Of a DNA stretch of 51,684 bases, positions 25,002 to 34,285 are shown one piece after another. Under the pieces are notes generated by a model. The model saw nothing but the letters and a program-made list of their open reading frames with translations, was not told the origin of the DNA and ran no database searches. Origin of the DNA: Thermoflexales bacterium. GTDB lineage: Bacteria > Chloroflexota > Anaerolineae > J036 > Brachytrichaceae. The stretch covers positions 1 to 51,684 of the forward strand of contig JANWVF010000045.1 of NCBI GenBank assembly GCA_025056965.1, given 5' to 3'. The position numbers and the translations under genes are program-made. Position 1 is the stretch's first letter. The number at the start of each line of letters is the position of its first letter.

Positions 25002-25116
25002 CTGATGGGTGAAATGACGATTTCAGGTCTTGCACGGATAGTGATGGCTGCTGCTATGGTGTTTACCTTGTTCAACCGCCGATTCGCTTTGGCATCTTAG
25101 ACACTTCACCCATCAG
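25002..25116. repeat. 12-base perfect inverted repeat pair
   Basis: CTGATGGGTGAA at 25002-25013 recurs as its reverse complement at 25105-25116, enclosing 91 bases. The 115-base unit has the shape of a miniature inverted-repeat element or a deleted insertion sequence. No target-site duplication is obvious. Confidence 0.55.
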
Positions 25117-25145
25117 TATCTAATTTGAGTTACTCTCCGGATTGA

Positions 25146-26009
25146 TCAGAATTCTTGCTGTTGTTCAACCGCAAGTCGCTCAGCTTCGTCTTCGGGAATG
25201 GCTAGTGCCACATGCAGTGTGTTCGCGCTAATCCGCGGCGGTTCACCCACCGGCACCAAGTCGCGTTCCAGTTCAACCACGGTGTTAGTCAATCGCCCGA
25301 TGCCCGATGCTTCCACCTCGACCACATCGCCGATGTTTACCGGCCGCGAGTTGGCTGGCGTGCCCGTAAGCAGGAGATCGCCTTCCTCTAGTGTGATCAG
25401 CCGTGAGAGATCGGCGATCTGATACGCAAACGAGAAAATCAGGTCGCTGCCGGTGTGTGCTTCTTGCACCACGCGACCGTTCACATACGTCCTTAGGGTG
25501 ATGTCGTTCGGGTCAATGTCGGCCGCATCTACGATGAACGGTCCGACCGGACAAAAGCCATCGTGCCCTTTCACGCGCAACATACTGCCGCGGTCGGCGT
25601 GGCGAAAGTCGTGCACACCCCAATCGTTGGCCACTACGTAGCCGCGCACGTAGTCTAGCGCGCCCTCCATCGGCACGTTGCTGCACCGACGACCAATCAC
25701 CACGCCGATCTCGCCCTCGTAGTTCAGGAATTTGCAGCCGCGCGGGCGCGCCACTGTTGCGCCATGATGCGAGAGCGACGACGGCGGCTTCATGAAATAT
25801 GATGGATATTCAGGGATGCGCTTCATCTTGTATTCCATGCATCGGCTGCGATAGCTAAGGTGGCAAGCGATGATCTTACTGGGCCGCACTGGTGGCAGGT
25901 AACGCGCCTGCGCTGCGGGCACGCGTTTGCCCGAGGCAAGCACAATGTCATCACCTTGCAGCGTGCCCCACGTGGGCACGTCTTCGTGCATGATTAGTGC
26001 GCGTTTCAT
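25146..26009 (-). CDS. FAH-family enzyme (HpaG/HpcE-like isomerase/decarboxylase)
   Basis: This 287-residue fumarylacetoacetate hydrolase family protein hydrolyses, isomerises or decarboxylates ring-cleavage products in aromatic catabolism. The metal-site Glu pair lies in NYEGEIGVVIG near residue 96-106, and the third ligand Asp in VANDWGVHDFR near 128. The usual end motif is LLTGTPANSRPVNIGDVVEVE. It is closest in pattern to 2-hydroxyhepta-2,4-diene-1,7-dioate isomerase / 5-oxopent-3-ene-1,2,5-tricarboxylate decarboxylase. Its ATG overlaps the preceding gene's stop by four bases, so translation is coupled. It is the last gene of the catabolic module and probably acts after extradiol cleavage and aldehyde oxidation. 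Confidence 0.85.
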   Translation of the reverse strand: MKRALIMHEDVPTWGTLQGDDIVLASGKRVPAAQARYLPPVRPSKIIACHLSYRSRCMEYKMKRIPEYPSYFMKPPSSLSHHGATVARPRGCKFLNYEGEIGVVIGRRCSNVPMEGALDYVRGYVVANDWGVHDFRHADRGSMLRVKGHDGFCPVGPFIVDAADIDPNDITLRTYVNGRVVQEAHTGSDLIFSFAYQIADLSRLITLEEGDLLLTGTPANSRPVNIGDVVEVEASGIGRLTNTVVELERDLVPVGEPPRISANTLHVALAIPEDEAERLAVEQQQEF

Positions 26010-26806
26010 CGCAGCAGCATCTCCTTATCGTGCTGCGCTACTACTGTTACGCCATCTACGCTGTAGCCAAAGCTGAAGCGATAGCCCTTGATGATCTCCT
26101 TCGGGGCAATAGCTTGCAGGTCTTCAATCGTGTCGTCGTAGAGCCGCAGCTCAGCATCGCCTTCCCAGCACTCGCTGAACTCGCGGTCGTAGCCACCCGC
26201 GCGCACCAGCTCGAACACATCAGGGCGCAGGCCGCTCGCTGCCGGGAAGTGGCGCGTGTTGTACATCGGTGGTGCGTTCACCTTTGGTCCTTCTTTGCTG
26301 ATCTGACGCAGGGTGACCACCGCGCGGGCGATCTGCCGGTCGTTGGCAGTACAAGTTGCGCCGAAGCGCCCACCCGGCGCGATCTTCGGCGTTGCCTTGC
26401 CGCATGGGAAAACGCGCGTGATATGGATCGAGCCGAGCTTCTTCGGGAAGCCCTGGATGTAACCGCGGAACATAGCAAAGTCTTTATCCACCCAGATGTA
26501 GGCGCAGCGGCTAACGGGCTGGCCTTTGTATTTGCCACCGATCACCAGAAAGAACTCGCGGTACTGACATTGGATCGGATCGACGATCTCGTGAAAATCG
26601 TCCGAGCACGATTGCCAATCGGCGAAGATCGCGGCCACAGCGCCCGGATCATCGGCCGGCTCCAGTTCTGGCGGCAGCAGTGCGATGACGCCATCGGGGT
26701 TAGTGCGATATTCAACGATCAGGAAATCGCCGGAATAGTGCCACGGCGGTGGCGGCACTAGGCTGGCACGGCCATCGGGAGAGAGCGGATAAGAGTAGCC
26801 TTTCAT
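26006..26806 (-). CDS. Acetoacetate decarboxylase-family enzyme
   Basis: This 266-residue protein has the ADC fold. The Schiff-base Lys region is GYIQGFPKKLGSI with Lys122/Lys123, and the partner Glu84 is in QYREFF, as in acetoacetate decarboxylase (Lys115/Glu76). Members decarboxylate beta-keto acids or, in the wider superfamily, catalyse aldol-type reactions on pyruvate. ATG 26806 is chosen because AAGGTG lies ten bases upstream; an ATG at 26848 overlaps the preceding gene. The start lies four bases after that gene's stop and the end overlaps the FAH gene, so the three are tightly coupled. The substrate is probably a ring-cleavage-derived keto acid. Confidence 0.82.
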   Translation of the reverse strand: MKGYSYPLSPDGRASLVPPPPWHYSGDFLIVEYRTNPDGVIALLPPELEPADDPGAVAAIFADWQSCSDDFHEIVDPIQCQYREFFLVIGGKYKGQPVSRCAYIWVDKDFAMFRGYIQGFPKKLGSIHITRVFPCGKATPKIAPGGRFGATCTANDRQIARAVVTLRQISKEGPKVNAPPMYNTRHFPAASGLRPDVFELVRAGGYDREFSECWEGDAELRLYDDTIEDLQAIAPKEIIKGYRFSFGYSVDGVTVVAQHDKEMLLR

Positions 26807-26810
26807 GTTT

Positions 26811-27908
26811 TTATTCACCTTCTGGTCGCGACGAGACTGCCGCGACAAATGCTGTGTTCAAAATCGATTGCAGGCGCGTCGTCCACCGGTCGCGTCCGGT
26901 GCGCACGTGCGTGTTGGACAAGACGGCAATCACTACATCGTGCTGTGGGTCAATCATCAGCATGCAGCCGCTGGCGCCGCCGTGACCGAAGGTACGCGGC
27001 GAGGCTAGGTCGCAGTACAGCCCGGGCGTCGCCTCGGTTTGCAACGCCCAGCCCAGCCCCCAAGGCACCGGAGCATCGGGGCTGAGACCACTGAGCGAGA
27101 TGTGCGTGCCAAATACGCCGCCAGTCTGGTCGCGCGTCATCGCCTGCACGGTGGCCTCTGTGTGGATGCGCGGCCCACCAGGTGTGAAGTGCAATGTGAA
27201 CGCCAGCAAGTCGCGCGCAGTCGCAAACGTGCCGAAGGCAGGATGTGCCAGTTGGCGTGCGTAGTGCGAGTTGTACATTGCGCCGTCGGTATCCTCGGCC
27301 ATCACACCACGGATGTGCGCAATGCGATCGTATTCCGTTGTCGGCGGCGGCATGAAGGTGTCGCGCAGGCCCATCGGGTCAATCACCAGCTCTTGCACTA
27401 GTTCGGCAAAGCGGCGACCAGTGACTACCTCGGCCATATGCCCGGCCAGCAGTGTGTTGTAATCGGCATAGCTGATGGACGAGCCAGGCGCGAACAGCAA
27501 CGGCGCAGTGTAGGCCTCTTCAATCAGCTCAGCCACAGGTGTGTGTGCCATCAACCGCGCCTCCATTTCGGGTGATTCGTAGATGAGGCCAGAGGTGTGG
27601 GTGAGCAAATGTCGCAGCCGCACTTGTTCGCGGCCATCGCCGGTGAACCTGGGCAGCACATGGCACACCGGCGTGTTGAGCGTGAGCATGCCCAGCTCCA
27701 CCAACCGCATGATCATCGCAGTCGAATACACCTTGGAGATGGATGCTAGTGGCCATAGCACGCTAGCACCCGAAGGCAAGCCAGGTGCAGCTTCGCCGGC
27801 ATAGTATTCCACTGCAATTTGCCCATGATGGGCCGCGATGACCGCGGCGCCTGCAAACCCGCCATCTGCGATATGTCGCTCGACGACGGCCCGCACGTGC
27901 TCCGACAT
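26811..27908 (-). CDS. Serine hydrolase, class C beta-lactamase-related
   Basis: This 365-residue protein of the Pfam Beta-lactamase/EstB group lacks a signal peptide, so it is probably cytoplasmic. The Ser-x-x-Lys nucleophile motif is ASISK near residue 55. The second motif, usually YxN, reads YAD in ISYADYN. The third is HGG in TFGHGGASG. Relatives are esterases, D-aminopeptidases or amide hydrolases. In this module it could cleave an amide or ester, for instance a gamma-glutamyl amide made by the ligase encoded upstream. That is inference. The stop lies four bases before the ADC-like start. Confidence 0.82.
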   Translation of the reverse strand: MSEHVRAVVERHIADGGFAGAAVIAAHHGQIAVEYYAGEAAPGLPSGASVLWPLASISKVYSTAMIMRLVELGMLTLNTPVCHVLPRFTGDGREQVRLRHLLTHTSGLIYESPEMEARLMAHTPVAELIEEAYTAPLLFAPGSSISYADYNTLLAGHMAEVVTGRRFAELVQELVIDPMGLRDTFMPPPTTEYDRIAHIRGVMAEDTDGAMYNSHYARQLAHPAFGTFATARDLLAFTLHFTPGGPRIHTEATVQAMTRDQTGGVFGTHISLSGLSPDAPVPWGLGWALQTEATPGLYCDLASPRTFGHGGASGCMLMIDPQHDVVIAVLSNTHVRTGRDRWTTRLQSILNTAFVAAVSSRPEGE

Positions 27909-27950
27909 TTACGTTCTCTGGCTACAGCACGCAACGCCCCTTTAACAAGC

Positions 27951-28880
27951 TTACACTTCTACAAACGAATGTGCGCTGGCACGTTCTTTCTCCACCGAAG
28001 CCGGGTCGAAGCGGAAGTAGCTGCGCGGCGGCAGTACGCCCCATGTGTTGGATGAATAAGCATTATCGGGATACACTTGAGGTTGGTGATCTTCGTCCAG
28101 CACCTGCATATCGCAATATAGCTCGATGAAATGCTCTTCTTCCCACATGCGCCAATACGAGGCAAGGTTTTGTGCCATGCCGTGGCGCAACGGCCCCCAT
28201 GTGATGTAGCGCCCGTGCTTGCAGATGTGATCGAGCGCGATGCGCATCTCGCCCCAGTCCACGAGCTCGAAGGCGATGTGGTGAATGTGGTTGTAGCCCT
28301 TCTCCAAGAATGCCAGCACGTGGTGGCGCGAGTCAATGTGCAACCACACTGCGGCGTCGCCAATCCAGTCGGTTAGCCGGAAGCCCAGCACGTTGGTGTA
28401 CCACGCGAAGACGCGCTTCACGTCGGCAGTGAGGTAATTCACATGGCCTAGCCGCCGTGGATGATAGCCGCGCAGCGTGGTGGTGGGGATCATCACAGCT
28501 GGGCGCACATCGGCTGGCAATCGTCGTTCGACCAACACGACGTGATTGCCGTCGGGATCGCGCAGCAGCAGGCCATGCCCGCGCACTGGCACAGCGATAT
28601 CTTCCGGCGACTCGCCGCGCTCAATGAGTATGCGGCGCGCTTCAGCTAGGCTCATCCCCGGCACGAGCTCGTAGGCCACATAGTCCACACCAGGCAAGCG
28701 GCCGTCGGCTGGTGTGAAGGCCACGCAGAAATCTTCGTGGGCGCAGCGCATGATTGCGCCATTGCCCATTCGCTCGCCGTGCAGGCCGAGCAAAATCTCG
28801 TAGCGATGCATCGCCTCATCCACGTCAGCCACGGCGATGCGCACATGGTGAAGATTGATACACAATCGGGGGTTGTTCAT
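27951..28880 (-). CDS. Extradiol ring-cleavage dioxygenase (type I, VOC fold)
   Basis: This 309-residue Fe(II)-dependent dioxygenase of the catechol 2,3-dioxygenase type has two VOC modules. The metal ligands of the C-terminal module are visible: His146 in RLGHVNYL, His201 in NHIHHIAFE and Glu253 in HFIELYCD. The catalytic His candidate is His200 or the nearby SRHHV. ATG 28880 follows a perfect GGAGGT and overlaps the P450 stop (ATGA). It should cleave a catechol next to its hydroxyls to a semialdehyde, which the module's aldehyde dehydrogenase could oxidise, as in the HpaD/HpaE pair. Which catechol is not readable. Confidence 0.85.
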   Translation of the reverse strand: MNNPRLCINLHHVRIAVADVDEAMHRYEILLGLHGERMGNGAIMRCAHEDFCVAFTPADGRLPGVDYVAYELVPGMSLAEARRILIERGESPEDIAVPVRGHGLLLRDPDGNHVVLVERRLPADVRPAVMIPTTTLRGYHPRRLGHVNYLTADVKRVFAWYTNVLGFRLTDWIGDAAVWLHIDSRHHVLAFLEKGYNHIHHIAFELVDWGEMRIALDHICKHGRYITWGPLRHGMAQNLASYWRMWEEEHFIELYCDMQVLDEDHQPQVYPDNAYSSNTWGVLPPRSYFRFDPASVEKERASAHSFVEV

Positions 28881-30142
28881 AGCGACCTCCACGATACGCG
28901 CACCGGCAGATGTTTGATGCCGGAGATAAAATTCGAGCGCAGCCGCTCAATCGGCCCAGCCAGCTCGATCGATACGATGCGCGGCAGTAGTTCTTCCAGC
29001 AGTATGCGAATTTCCGCGCGCGCCAAGTGTTCACCCAGGCACTTGTGCGGCGATTGCAGCCCAAAGGCCAGATGTTCGTTAGGCTTGCGCAACACGTCGA
29101 AGCGATACGGGTCGGGGAACTGGCGTTCATCGTAATCGCCGGAGATGAACCAGATCACGACCTTATCGCCTGCACGGATGCGACGACCGCCCAGCTCGGT
29201 GTCTTGCGTGGCCGTGCGGCGAAAGTGCATCGTCACCGTGCCCCAGCGCAGAATCTCTTCGACGGCAGTCGAGATGTGCTGCGGTTCGCGCTGCAGCAGC
29301 GCCAGTTGATCGGGATGCTCGATCAGCGCATGCATGCCTGCAGCCATGGTGTAGCGCGTGGTGTCGTTGCCTGCCGCCACCAACAGCGTGAAGAAGTTTT
29401 TGAATTCGTGATCGCTGAGCGGTTCGCCATCGCGCTTGGGCTGCAGTAACATCGAAATTACGTCGGTGCCAGGGTTGGCCTTTCGCTCCGCCGCCAGCTT
29501 CTCGGCATAGGCAAACAGCTCCAGGCTCACCGGACTGCGAAAAGGCAGCAGCCGGTAGTCCGACGTGTCCACCTTGTCCACTGGGTAGTTGGTGAACTCA
29601 GGGTCAGCGTTGCCGATAAGCGCATCACCGTTGCGTACCAGCCAAGGCAGGTCGGCCTCGGGCAGGGCGAGCATGGAGCCGAGCATGCGCATAGGCAACT
29701 GCCGTGCGATTCGCTCGACGAAGTCAAATTCGCTCACACCGTGTAGATCATCTATCACCGCGCGCGCCATCTGCCGGATGACAGGTTCGTAGGTGGCGAC
29801 TTGGCGTGGGGTGAAGGCCGGATTCACCATGCGGCGATAAGCAGTATGCTTCGGCGGGTCGAGCTCCATCATCGTGGTGCGCGCTTTCAACTCGTCCGGC
29901 GCCATATCTTCTAGACGGATGCCGCGTGCGCTGCTGAACAGATGTGGCGAGTGGCTAACGTGCAAAATGTCGTGATAGCGCGTTACGGCCCAAAAGCCGC
30001 GTCCATCGTGCTCATCCCACCAGCTCACTGGATCCTCGTCGCGCAGGCGCTTGAACGTGGCATGAGGCACACCGGACACATACACATCGGGATCGGTGAT
30101 ATCGGCGAATCGGTCTTGTGTGTTCAGTTCTAGTCTCGTCAT
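28877..30142 (-). CDS. Cytochrome P450, CYP125-like
   Basis: This 421-residue soluble bacterial P450 has the I-helix AGNDTTRYT near residue 243, ExxR in EEILRW near 290 and the heme Cys in AFGLQSPHKCLGEHLAR near 355. The Cys loop has one residue more than the common FGxGxHxC form, as I recall for CYP125 proteins. The N-terminal DPDVYVSGVP and the RMVNPAFTPR stretch also recall that group. ATG 30142 follows AGAGGG; a GTG at 30151 is less likely. It is translationally coupled to the extradiol dioxygenase, so it probably hydroxylates the aromatic substrate or a precursor. No ferredoxin or reductase gene is nearby. Confidence 0.9.
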   Translation of the reverse strand: MTRLELNTQDRFADITDPDVYVSGVPHATFKRLRDEDPVSWWDEHDGRGFWAVTRYHDILHVSHSPHLFSSARGIRLEDMAPDELKARTTMMELDPPKHTAYRRMVNPAFTPRQVATYEPVIRQMARAVIDDLHGVSEFDFVERIARQLPMRMLGSMLALPEADLPWLVRNGDALIGNADPEFTNYPVDKVDTSDYRLLPFRSPVSLELFAYAEKLAAERKANPGTDVISMLLQPKRDGEPLSDHEFKNFFTLLVAAGNDTTRYTMAAGMHALIEHPDQLALLQREPQHISTAVEEILRWGTVTMHFRRTATQDTELGGRRIRAGDKVVIWFISGDYDERQFPDPYRFDVLRKPNEHLAFGLQSPHKCLGEHLARAEIRILLEELLPRIVSIELAGPIERLRSNFISGIKHLPVRVSWRSL

Positions 30143-30292
30143 ACAGAACACCCTCTACGGCGTTACCGGTGCGCTACGGAGAGCACAACCTACATCTCAA
30201 CTTCGGCTTCCTTGCGCATTAACGCCAAGCTGCGGCTGCATACTCGTGCTCAGTGGGGCGCGCGCCGATGCTCACTCGCACTGTAGCCTGGT

Positions 30293-31576
30293 CTACAAGA
30301 ACGGCAGGTAGTACTTCAATTCCCAGTCGGTGACGGCGTAGGCGAACTTCTCCCACTCGGCGCGTTTGGTCGCCACAAATTGCGCTACGCTCTCTGGGCT
30401 GAACGCTTCGACGAATTCTTTGTCGGCCTCCAGCGCCTCTAGCGCAGCGCTCAGGTTAGTGGGGGTGTGACGATTGGTGCTCTGGTGCTCTAGACAGTCT
30501 TGCTCTTCGGCAGGCGGCGGGGTGAGGTTGTTCACTACACCCAGCCGCGCAGCCTGCAACACGGCGGCGGTGGCGTAGTAGGGACTGGCTGCGCCATCGG
30601 GCATGCGATGTTCGATGCGAGTGGCCTTGCCACGTTCGTGCGGGATGCGCACAGTGACGCCGCGATGATCGTATCCCCAGTTGGCCCAGAAGCCGGCCAG
30701 TTGCGCAGGCTTCAACCGCTTGTAGGCGTTCACCGTCGGTGCGCATAGGGCAGTCATGCCTTCGTGATGGGCGATCAACCCGGCGATGCACTGGTGCGCC
30801 AACTTTGACAAGCCATCGGGCGCTTCGGGGTCAGCCATGGCGTTGTGGCCGTACTTGTCGCGCAGCGAGAAGTTGACGTGCAGGCCGCTGCCGCCGCGGT
30901 CGGCAAATGGCTTACCGATGAACGTGAGCAACAGGCCGTGCTTAGCAGCGATCTCGCGCGCCATTAACTTGAACAGGAAGATATTGTCCACGGCGCGCAG
31001 AGCATGATCGTGCACCAGCGTCATCTCGAATTGCGGCGTGTCATATTCGCTGTTGATGCTTTCGATGGGCAGGCCGCATCTGTCGGCAGTGGCCATGATC
31101 TCGTCGAATAGCCCGACCGGATCAACTGCGTGGCCGGTGCCGTACACGTAGGCAGTGGGGGTATGCCATTCCGTCCAGCCGCCGCGGCCGTCGGGCTGCA
31201 TGACGAAGGCCTCCAGCTCGATGCCGACGATGGGCTGATAGCCAAGCGCTTCCCAGTCAGCGATGGCCTTGCGCAACACACTGCGTGGGGCGTGACGCAA
31301 CGGCTCGCCGTGATAAAACGCATCGCCTACCACTACGCCGGTATCGGGTTCCCAGCCGGGGCGCACCTCATCCATTGAGAATTTCAAATCGAAGTCAGGC
31401 AAGCCTTCGAGCAACTTGGAGCCGGGCGCAGGCACCATTGTTCGGTCGAATGCCAACGCGAATAGCGCCGTGCAATGGCGTGCACCGTTAGCAGCCACTG
31501 CGGCTGGCAAATACTTGCCGCGCGCAAGCCCCAGATGATCGGGGAACAAAGCGCGAATTCGTTTGTAGTTTGTCAC
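30293..31576 (-). CDS. Glutamine synthetase-like gamma-glutamyl ligase
   Basis: This 427-residue protein of the GlnA family starts at GTG 31576 behind AAGGAGG. Metal and glutamate motifs are present: IELEAFV near residue 119, EYDTPQFEM near 175, GSGLHVNFSL near 230, VRIP near 310 and EHRMPDGAASPY near 325, where most GlnA have Asn in place of the Ser before PY. The protein is shorter than type I GS and lacks an obvious adenylylation loop. Sequences like this include PuuA-type glutamylpolyamine and AtdA1-type glutamylanilide synthetases. Next to an amino acid decarboxylase it probably glutamylates an amine. The amine is unknown. Confidence 0.85.
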   Translation of the reverse strand: MTNYKRIRALFPDHLGLARGKYLPAAVAANGARHCTALFALAFDRTMVPAPGSKLLEGLPDFDLKFSMDEVRPGWEPDTGVVVGDAFYHGEPLRHAPRSVLRKAIADWEALGYQPIVGIELEAFVMQPDGRGGWTEWHTPTAYVYGTGHAVDPVGLFDEIMATADRCGLPIESINSEYDTPQFEMTLVHDHALRAVDNIFLFKLMAREIAAKHGLLLTFIGKPFADRGGSGLHVNFSLRDKYGHNAMADPEAPDGLSKLAHQCIAGLIAHHEGMTALCAPTVNAYKRLKPAQLAGFWANWGYDHRGVTVRIPHERGKATRIEHRMPDGAASPYYATAAVLQAARLGVVNNLTPPPAEEQDCLEHQSTNRHTPTNLSAALEALEADKEFVEAFSPESVAQFVATKRAEWEKFAYAVTDWELKYYLPFL

Positions 31577-31618
31577 AGAAGCCTCCTTAAGGTTAAGAGC
31601 AGAACCTTGTGTATCAAA

Positions 31619-33769
31619 CTAGCGGGCACGCGATCGCTGCTTTGCCATTACCTCGCCCACTATCAGCCGGGCAACTTTGTGCAGATGCCGTACGAAATCA
31701 GCCAGGTAGTCCATGCCCGCTTCGAGTGCTGTCGGGTAAAGCGGGTTCATGGCCGTCGAACGTAGTACCACTAGCGACGACTTAGCATATTCGTCCGGGT
31801 CAATGTGCAGTGCGCGCAACAGCGGCAGCAGCGCATCGCGGCTATATCGCGCCGGCTCGAATACGGTGCGCGAGACGAAATACTCTTTGTCATATGGCAT
31901 CTGCACGCCGCGCGCGGGCTTGGGAATGTCACAGGCTTCGTGAATGCGCCGGTTGATCTGGTTGATCACGGCCAACGGCACGTGAGCAGGGACGAACGCG
32001 TCACCTTGCCGAACCATCGGCCGAGCGATGAAGCACACGATGTTCGTATCCGGCTCGCACAGCGGGATAAACGCAAACGGATGCGCAGACGGTGTGCCGT
32101 AATTGGCTTCGTAGCGCTGGAAGTTCGCGCGGTGTTGTGCCAGATGCCAGTACAGTTTGCGCGCGCTCAACACACTGGCACGCATGATGCTGCCATGACC
32201 CTGCGCATCGAGCGGAATGGTGGTGTGGGCCAACCAGCACGCCGTCGCAGCTGCGCCGGGCTTCGATCCTTCCAAAATATACGGCCCGACGGCGTTGATC
32301 TCGGCCATGGCGTCAATTGCCTTCACCCCCTCGGTTTCCTCCGAGATGTAACGCGCATGCTGGGTCATCAGCTCGGTCACTAGGCCGTTCTTGAACGCGA
32401 CTACTCCTGCCGGGTATGGCACATGCCCGAGCTTATGCGGATCGACCACGATCGAATCGGCCAGTGGCAAAGCGAGAAAGGCGCGATAGACCTCTGGGTC
32501 ATCCCACGCGACGGTTGCGCGTGTGCCGGGATTGATGACGTCGCGAGCGGCGATAGCACGCCGGAAGCGGTTGACGGTGGCTGCGCTGGCGAGTTCGCCC
32601 TTGTGATCAGCGGCGATGTCGTGGCCGCAAAACAACGCGCGAATGTAACCGCCCCAGGCTGCGTCGGCGTGGATCCAGAAAGACTGATTGTGCGTGCGCG
32701 CTCGCTCGGCCCGGATGGCGCTCAGTGTGTGGATTGGATCAACCGCGCCTTCTTCAGTGGTGCCGACCACGCCAATCACCGCAGCCACATACTCACGCGA
32801 ATCGAGCGAATCAAGCATGGCACGCAGGGCAGTAGTGTCGATGCGGAATTGACGGTTGACTGGCACGGCACGCAGGCAATCTTCGCCATAGCCCAGCACA
32901 TGCATCACTTTGAACAGACAGTAATGCGCCGCCGCCGAAGCGAAGATTACCGGCCGCATGCCGGCCTTGCGCACCACCGCATCGAACCCACGCAACTTGA
33001 CGTTATAGGCGCTGCGCCGCACGAACTCGTTCAAGCGCGAGAGCACGCGCCGCTGTGAGCGCCCCAATGTATTTACCTCGTAGCGTGCCAGCGCGCGCAA
33101 GAGGCTGATGGCTGTGTCGGGTGGCAAGTGAATCAGCTCCGCGGGGCTTAGATCGACGACGCGCGCAGGCTGGCCGTTGGCAGCTTGTATGGTGAAATCG
33201 GGCGCGTGTCGTTTGCAGTAGTCGCGCACCATGAACGGCGTAAACTGCACCATGCGCGCCACCCAGAGCGCCTCCAGGTTAGCCACAGTGCCGCCGGAGC
33301 AGATGTGCGCCCAGGCGCGTTCCGGCGCGTAGCCCAGCATGGCTGCTACCATGCGACCTACTTCCAGCTCCAGCCGCACTGTCACCGGTGCAGCTTCGTC
33401 GGTGACGTTGTTCGGGTTATAGAGCATGCCCGCGAAGTAGCCTAGCACCGCGGGGATGGTTTGCTCGGAGGTCATGTGCGCGATGTAACGCGGCGAATAA
33501 AACGGGTAATCGGCCTTCAGGTTGCTTAGGATGGTGTCCACGCATGCGCTGAGTTTGTTCTGCCAGGATTCGTGCTCGCGTCGCAGCTCGTGACGTAGAA
33601 CCACCGGATCTTTGGGGAAGTAGTTCCGGCGCCAGTGAACGTAATCCTGAAAGATGTAGGTGAGTGTGTTGAAGACAACGTCGCTGTGTTCGGACTTGGG
33701 ACCCAGGAACCACGCGGTGAGCGGATCACTAGCATGACTAGCATTATGGGCGCGCCACAGGTCTTTCAT
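31619..33769 (-). CDS. PLP-dependent group II decarboxylase, tyrosine decarboxylase-like
   Basis: This 716-residue aspartate-aminotransferase-fold decarboxylase has its PLP Lys at Lys446 in VVDPHKLGHVPYPAG, and HADAAWGG supplies the Asp that binds the pyridine. The VDPHK-x-G-x2-PY pattern and the length above 600 residues match bacterial tyrosine decarboxylases rather than glutamate decarboxylases. It probably turns an aromatic amino acid into an amine. ATG 33769 (MKDLW) has AGGAGG nine bases upstream. An ATG at 33778 overlaps the previous stop (ATGA) but would leave no RBS spacing. The frame upstream to 33922 is a shadow of the preceding gene. Confidence 0.87.
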   Translation of the reverse strand: MKDLWRAHNASHASDPLTAWFLGPKSEHSDVVFNTLTYIFQDYVHWRRNYFPKDPVVLRHELRREHESWQNKLSACVDTILSNLKADYPFYSPRYIAHMTSEQTIPAVLGYFAGMLYNPNNVTDEAAPVTVRLELEVGRMVAAMLGYAPERAWAHICSGGTVANLEALWVARMVQFTPFMVRDYCKRHAPDFTIQAANGQPARVVDLSPAELIHLPPDTAISLLRALARYEVNTLGRSQRRVLSRLNEFVRRSAYNVKLRGFDAVVRKAGMRPVIFASAAAHYCLFKVMHVLGYGEDCLRAVPVNRQFRIDTTALRAMLDSLDSREYVAAVIGVVGTTEEGAVDPIHTLSAIRAERARTHNQSFWIHADAAWGGYIRALFCGHDIAADHKGELASAATVNRFRRAIAARDVINPGTRATVAWDDPEVYRAFLALPLADSIVVDPHKLGHVPYPAGVVAFKNGLVTELMTQHARYISEETEGVKAIDAMAEINAVGPYILEGSKPGAAATACWLAHTTIPLDAQGHGSIMRASVLSARKLYWHLAQHRANFQRYEANYGTPSAHPFAFIPLCEPDTNIVCFIARPMVRQGDAFVPAHVPLAVINQINRRIHEACDIPKPARGVQMPYDKEYFVSRTVFEPARYSRDALLPLLRALHIDPDEYAKSSLVVLRSTAMNPLYPTALEAGMDYLADFVRHLHKVARLIVGEVMAKQRSRAR

Positions 33770-33774
33770 CGCAA

Positions 33775-34281
33775 TCATCCTCCTGCAAACAACTCGTCCA
33801 GCCGCTTGAATACGTCGATGAGCGCGCGCACTTGACCATGACCCATCGGCACATAGCGCGACGTGCGCGGGAAGGCCATATACACCCACGCCGCGCCCAT
33901 TTGCGTGGTGCGCGCGCGCCAACCTGTGCTGTCTTGTATCAACACGAACTCAATGAAGTCGAGCGTCGTCAACCGCTCACGCACCACTGCATCGCGCAAG
34001 AACGCATTAACAACAGCCGCGTTGCCGCGGCGGGCACGGGCCTGCACACCGGTGCGGGTGATGACGCCCGTATGCGTCAGGTGCACTTCGCACTCGCCAG
34101 CGGGTGTGTTGGCGAAAGCGTACTCGAACTGCATCACCGCCGTGCACATGAGGAGGCCACGCTGCTCACACACGCGCAGCGCGATCGGCTGCGACAATTC
34201 CGGCACGCGCAGACGATCTCCATCAATGCCCCCGGCTATCGCCTTGAACTCCTGGGATAACCTTTGCGTAAGCGATTGCAT
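33775..34281 (-). CDS. Hypothetical protein, possibly DUF3156-like
   Basis: This 168-residue soluble protein has a basic N terminus, a central RTGVQARARRGN stretch, and a C-terminal part with MGAAWVYMAFPRTSRYVPM. The FPrtxRYVPM motif recalls the uncharacterised DUF3156 family found beside amino acid permeases, but I cannot confirm it. The gene starts 4 bases after the permease stop and overlaps the decarboxylase start region, so it is part of the same transcript. No active-site motif is visible. It could be a small binding or regulatory component of this catabolic module. Confidence 0.65.
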   Translation of the reverse strand: MQSLTQRLSQEFKAIAGGIDGDRLRVPELSQPIALRVCEQRGLLMCTAVMQFEYAFANTPAGECEVHLTHTGVITRTGVQARARRGNAAVVNAFLRDAVVRERLTTLDFIEFVLIQDSTGWRARTTQMGAAWVYMAFPRTSRYVPMGHGQVRALIDVFKRLDELFAGG

Positions 34282-34285
34282 CGGA

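Larger units (their letters stand above)
24767..25145. other. Gene-free stretch with nested palindrome and long inverted repeat
   Basis: No convincing gene is seen in these 379 bases. The minus frame is open upstream of the glyoxalase-like gene, but the peptide has no domain character. Two structures stand out: a nested hairpin at 24848-24880 and a perfect 12-base inverted repeat at 25002-25013/25105-25116. The plus strand encodes a short peptide ending ARIVMAAAMVFTLFNRR that could be a transposase tail remnant; this is weak. The stretch marks the border between the nucleoside operon and the catabolic module. Confidence 0.6.

Noticed and set aside
24767-25075. Coding extension of the glyoxalase-like gene
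   Set aside because: The frame is open but the VOC domain starts sharply at the 24766 Met and the extension has no domain character.
24810-25100. Plus-strand 96-codon frame as a gene or a transposase tail
   Set aside because: Only the last 20 residues vaguely resemble transposase ends; too weak to call.
28877-30142. One-residue-longer Cys loop of the catabolic-module P450 as a novelty
   Set aside because: I recall the same spacing in CYP125 proteins and the rest of the sequence resembles that group, so it is noted only in the annotation.
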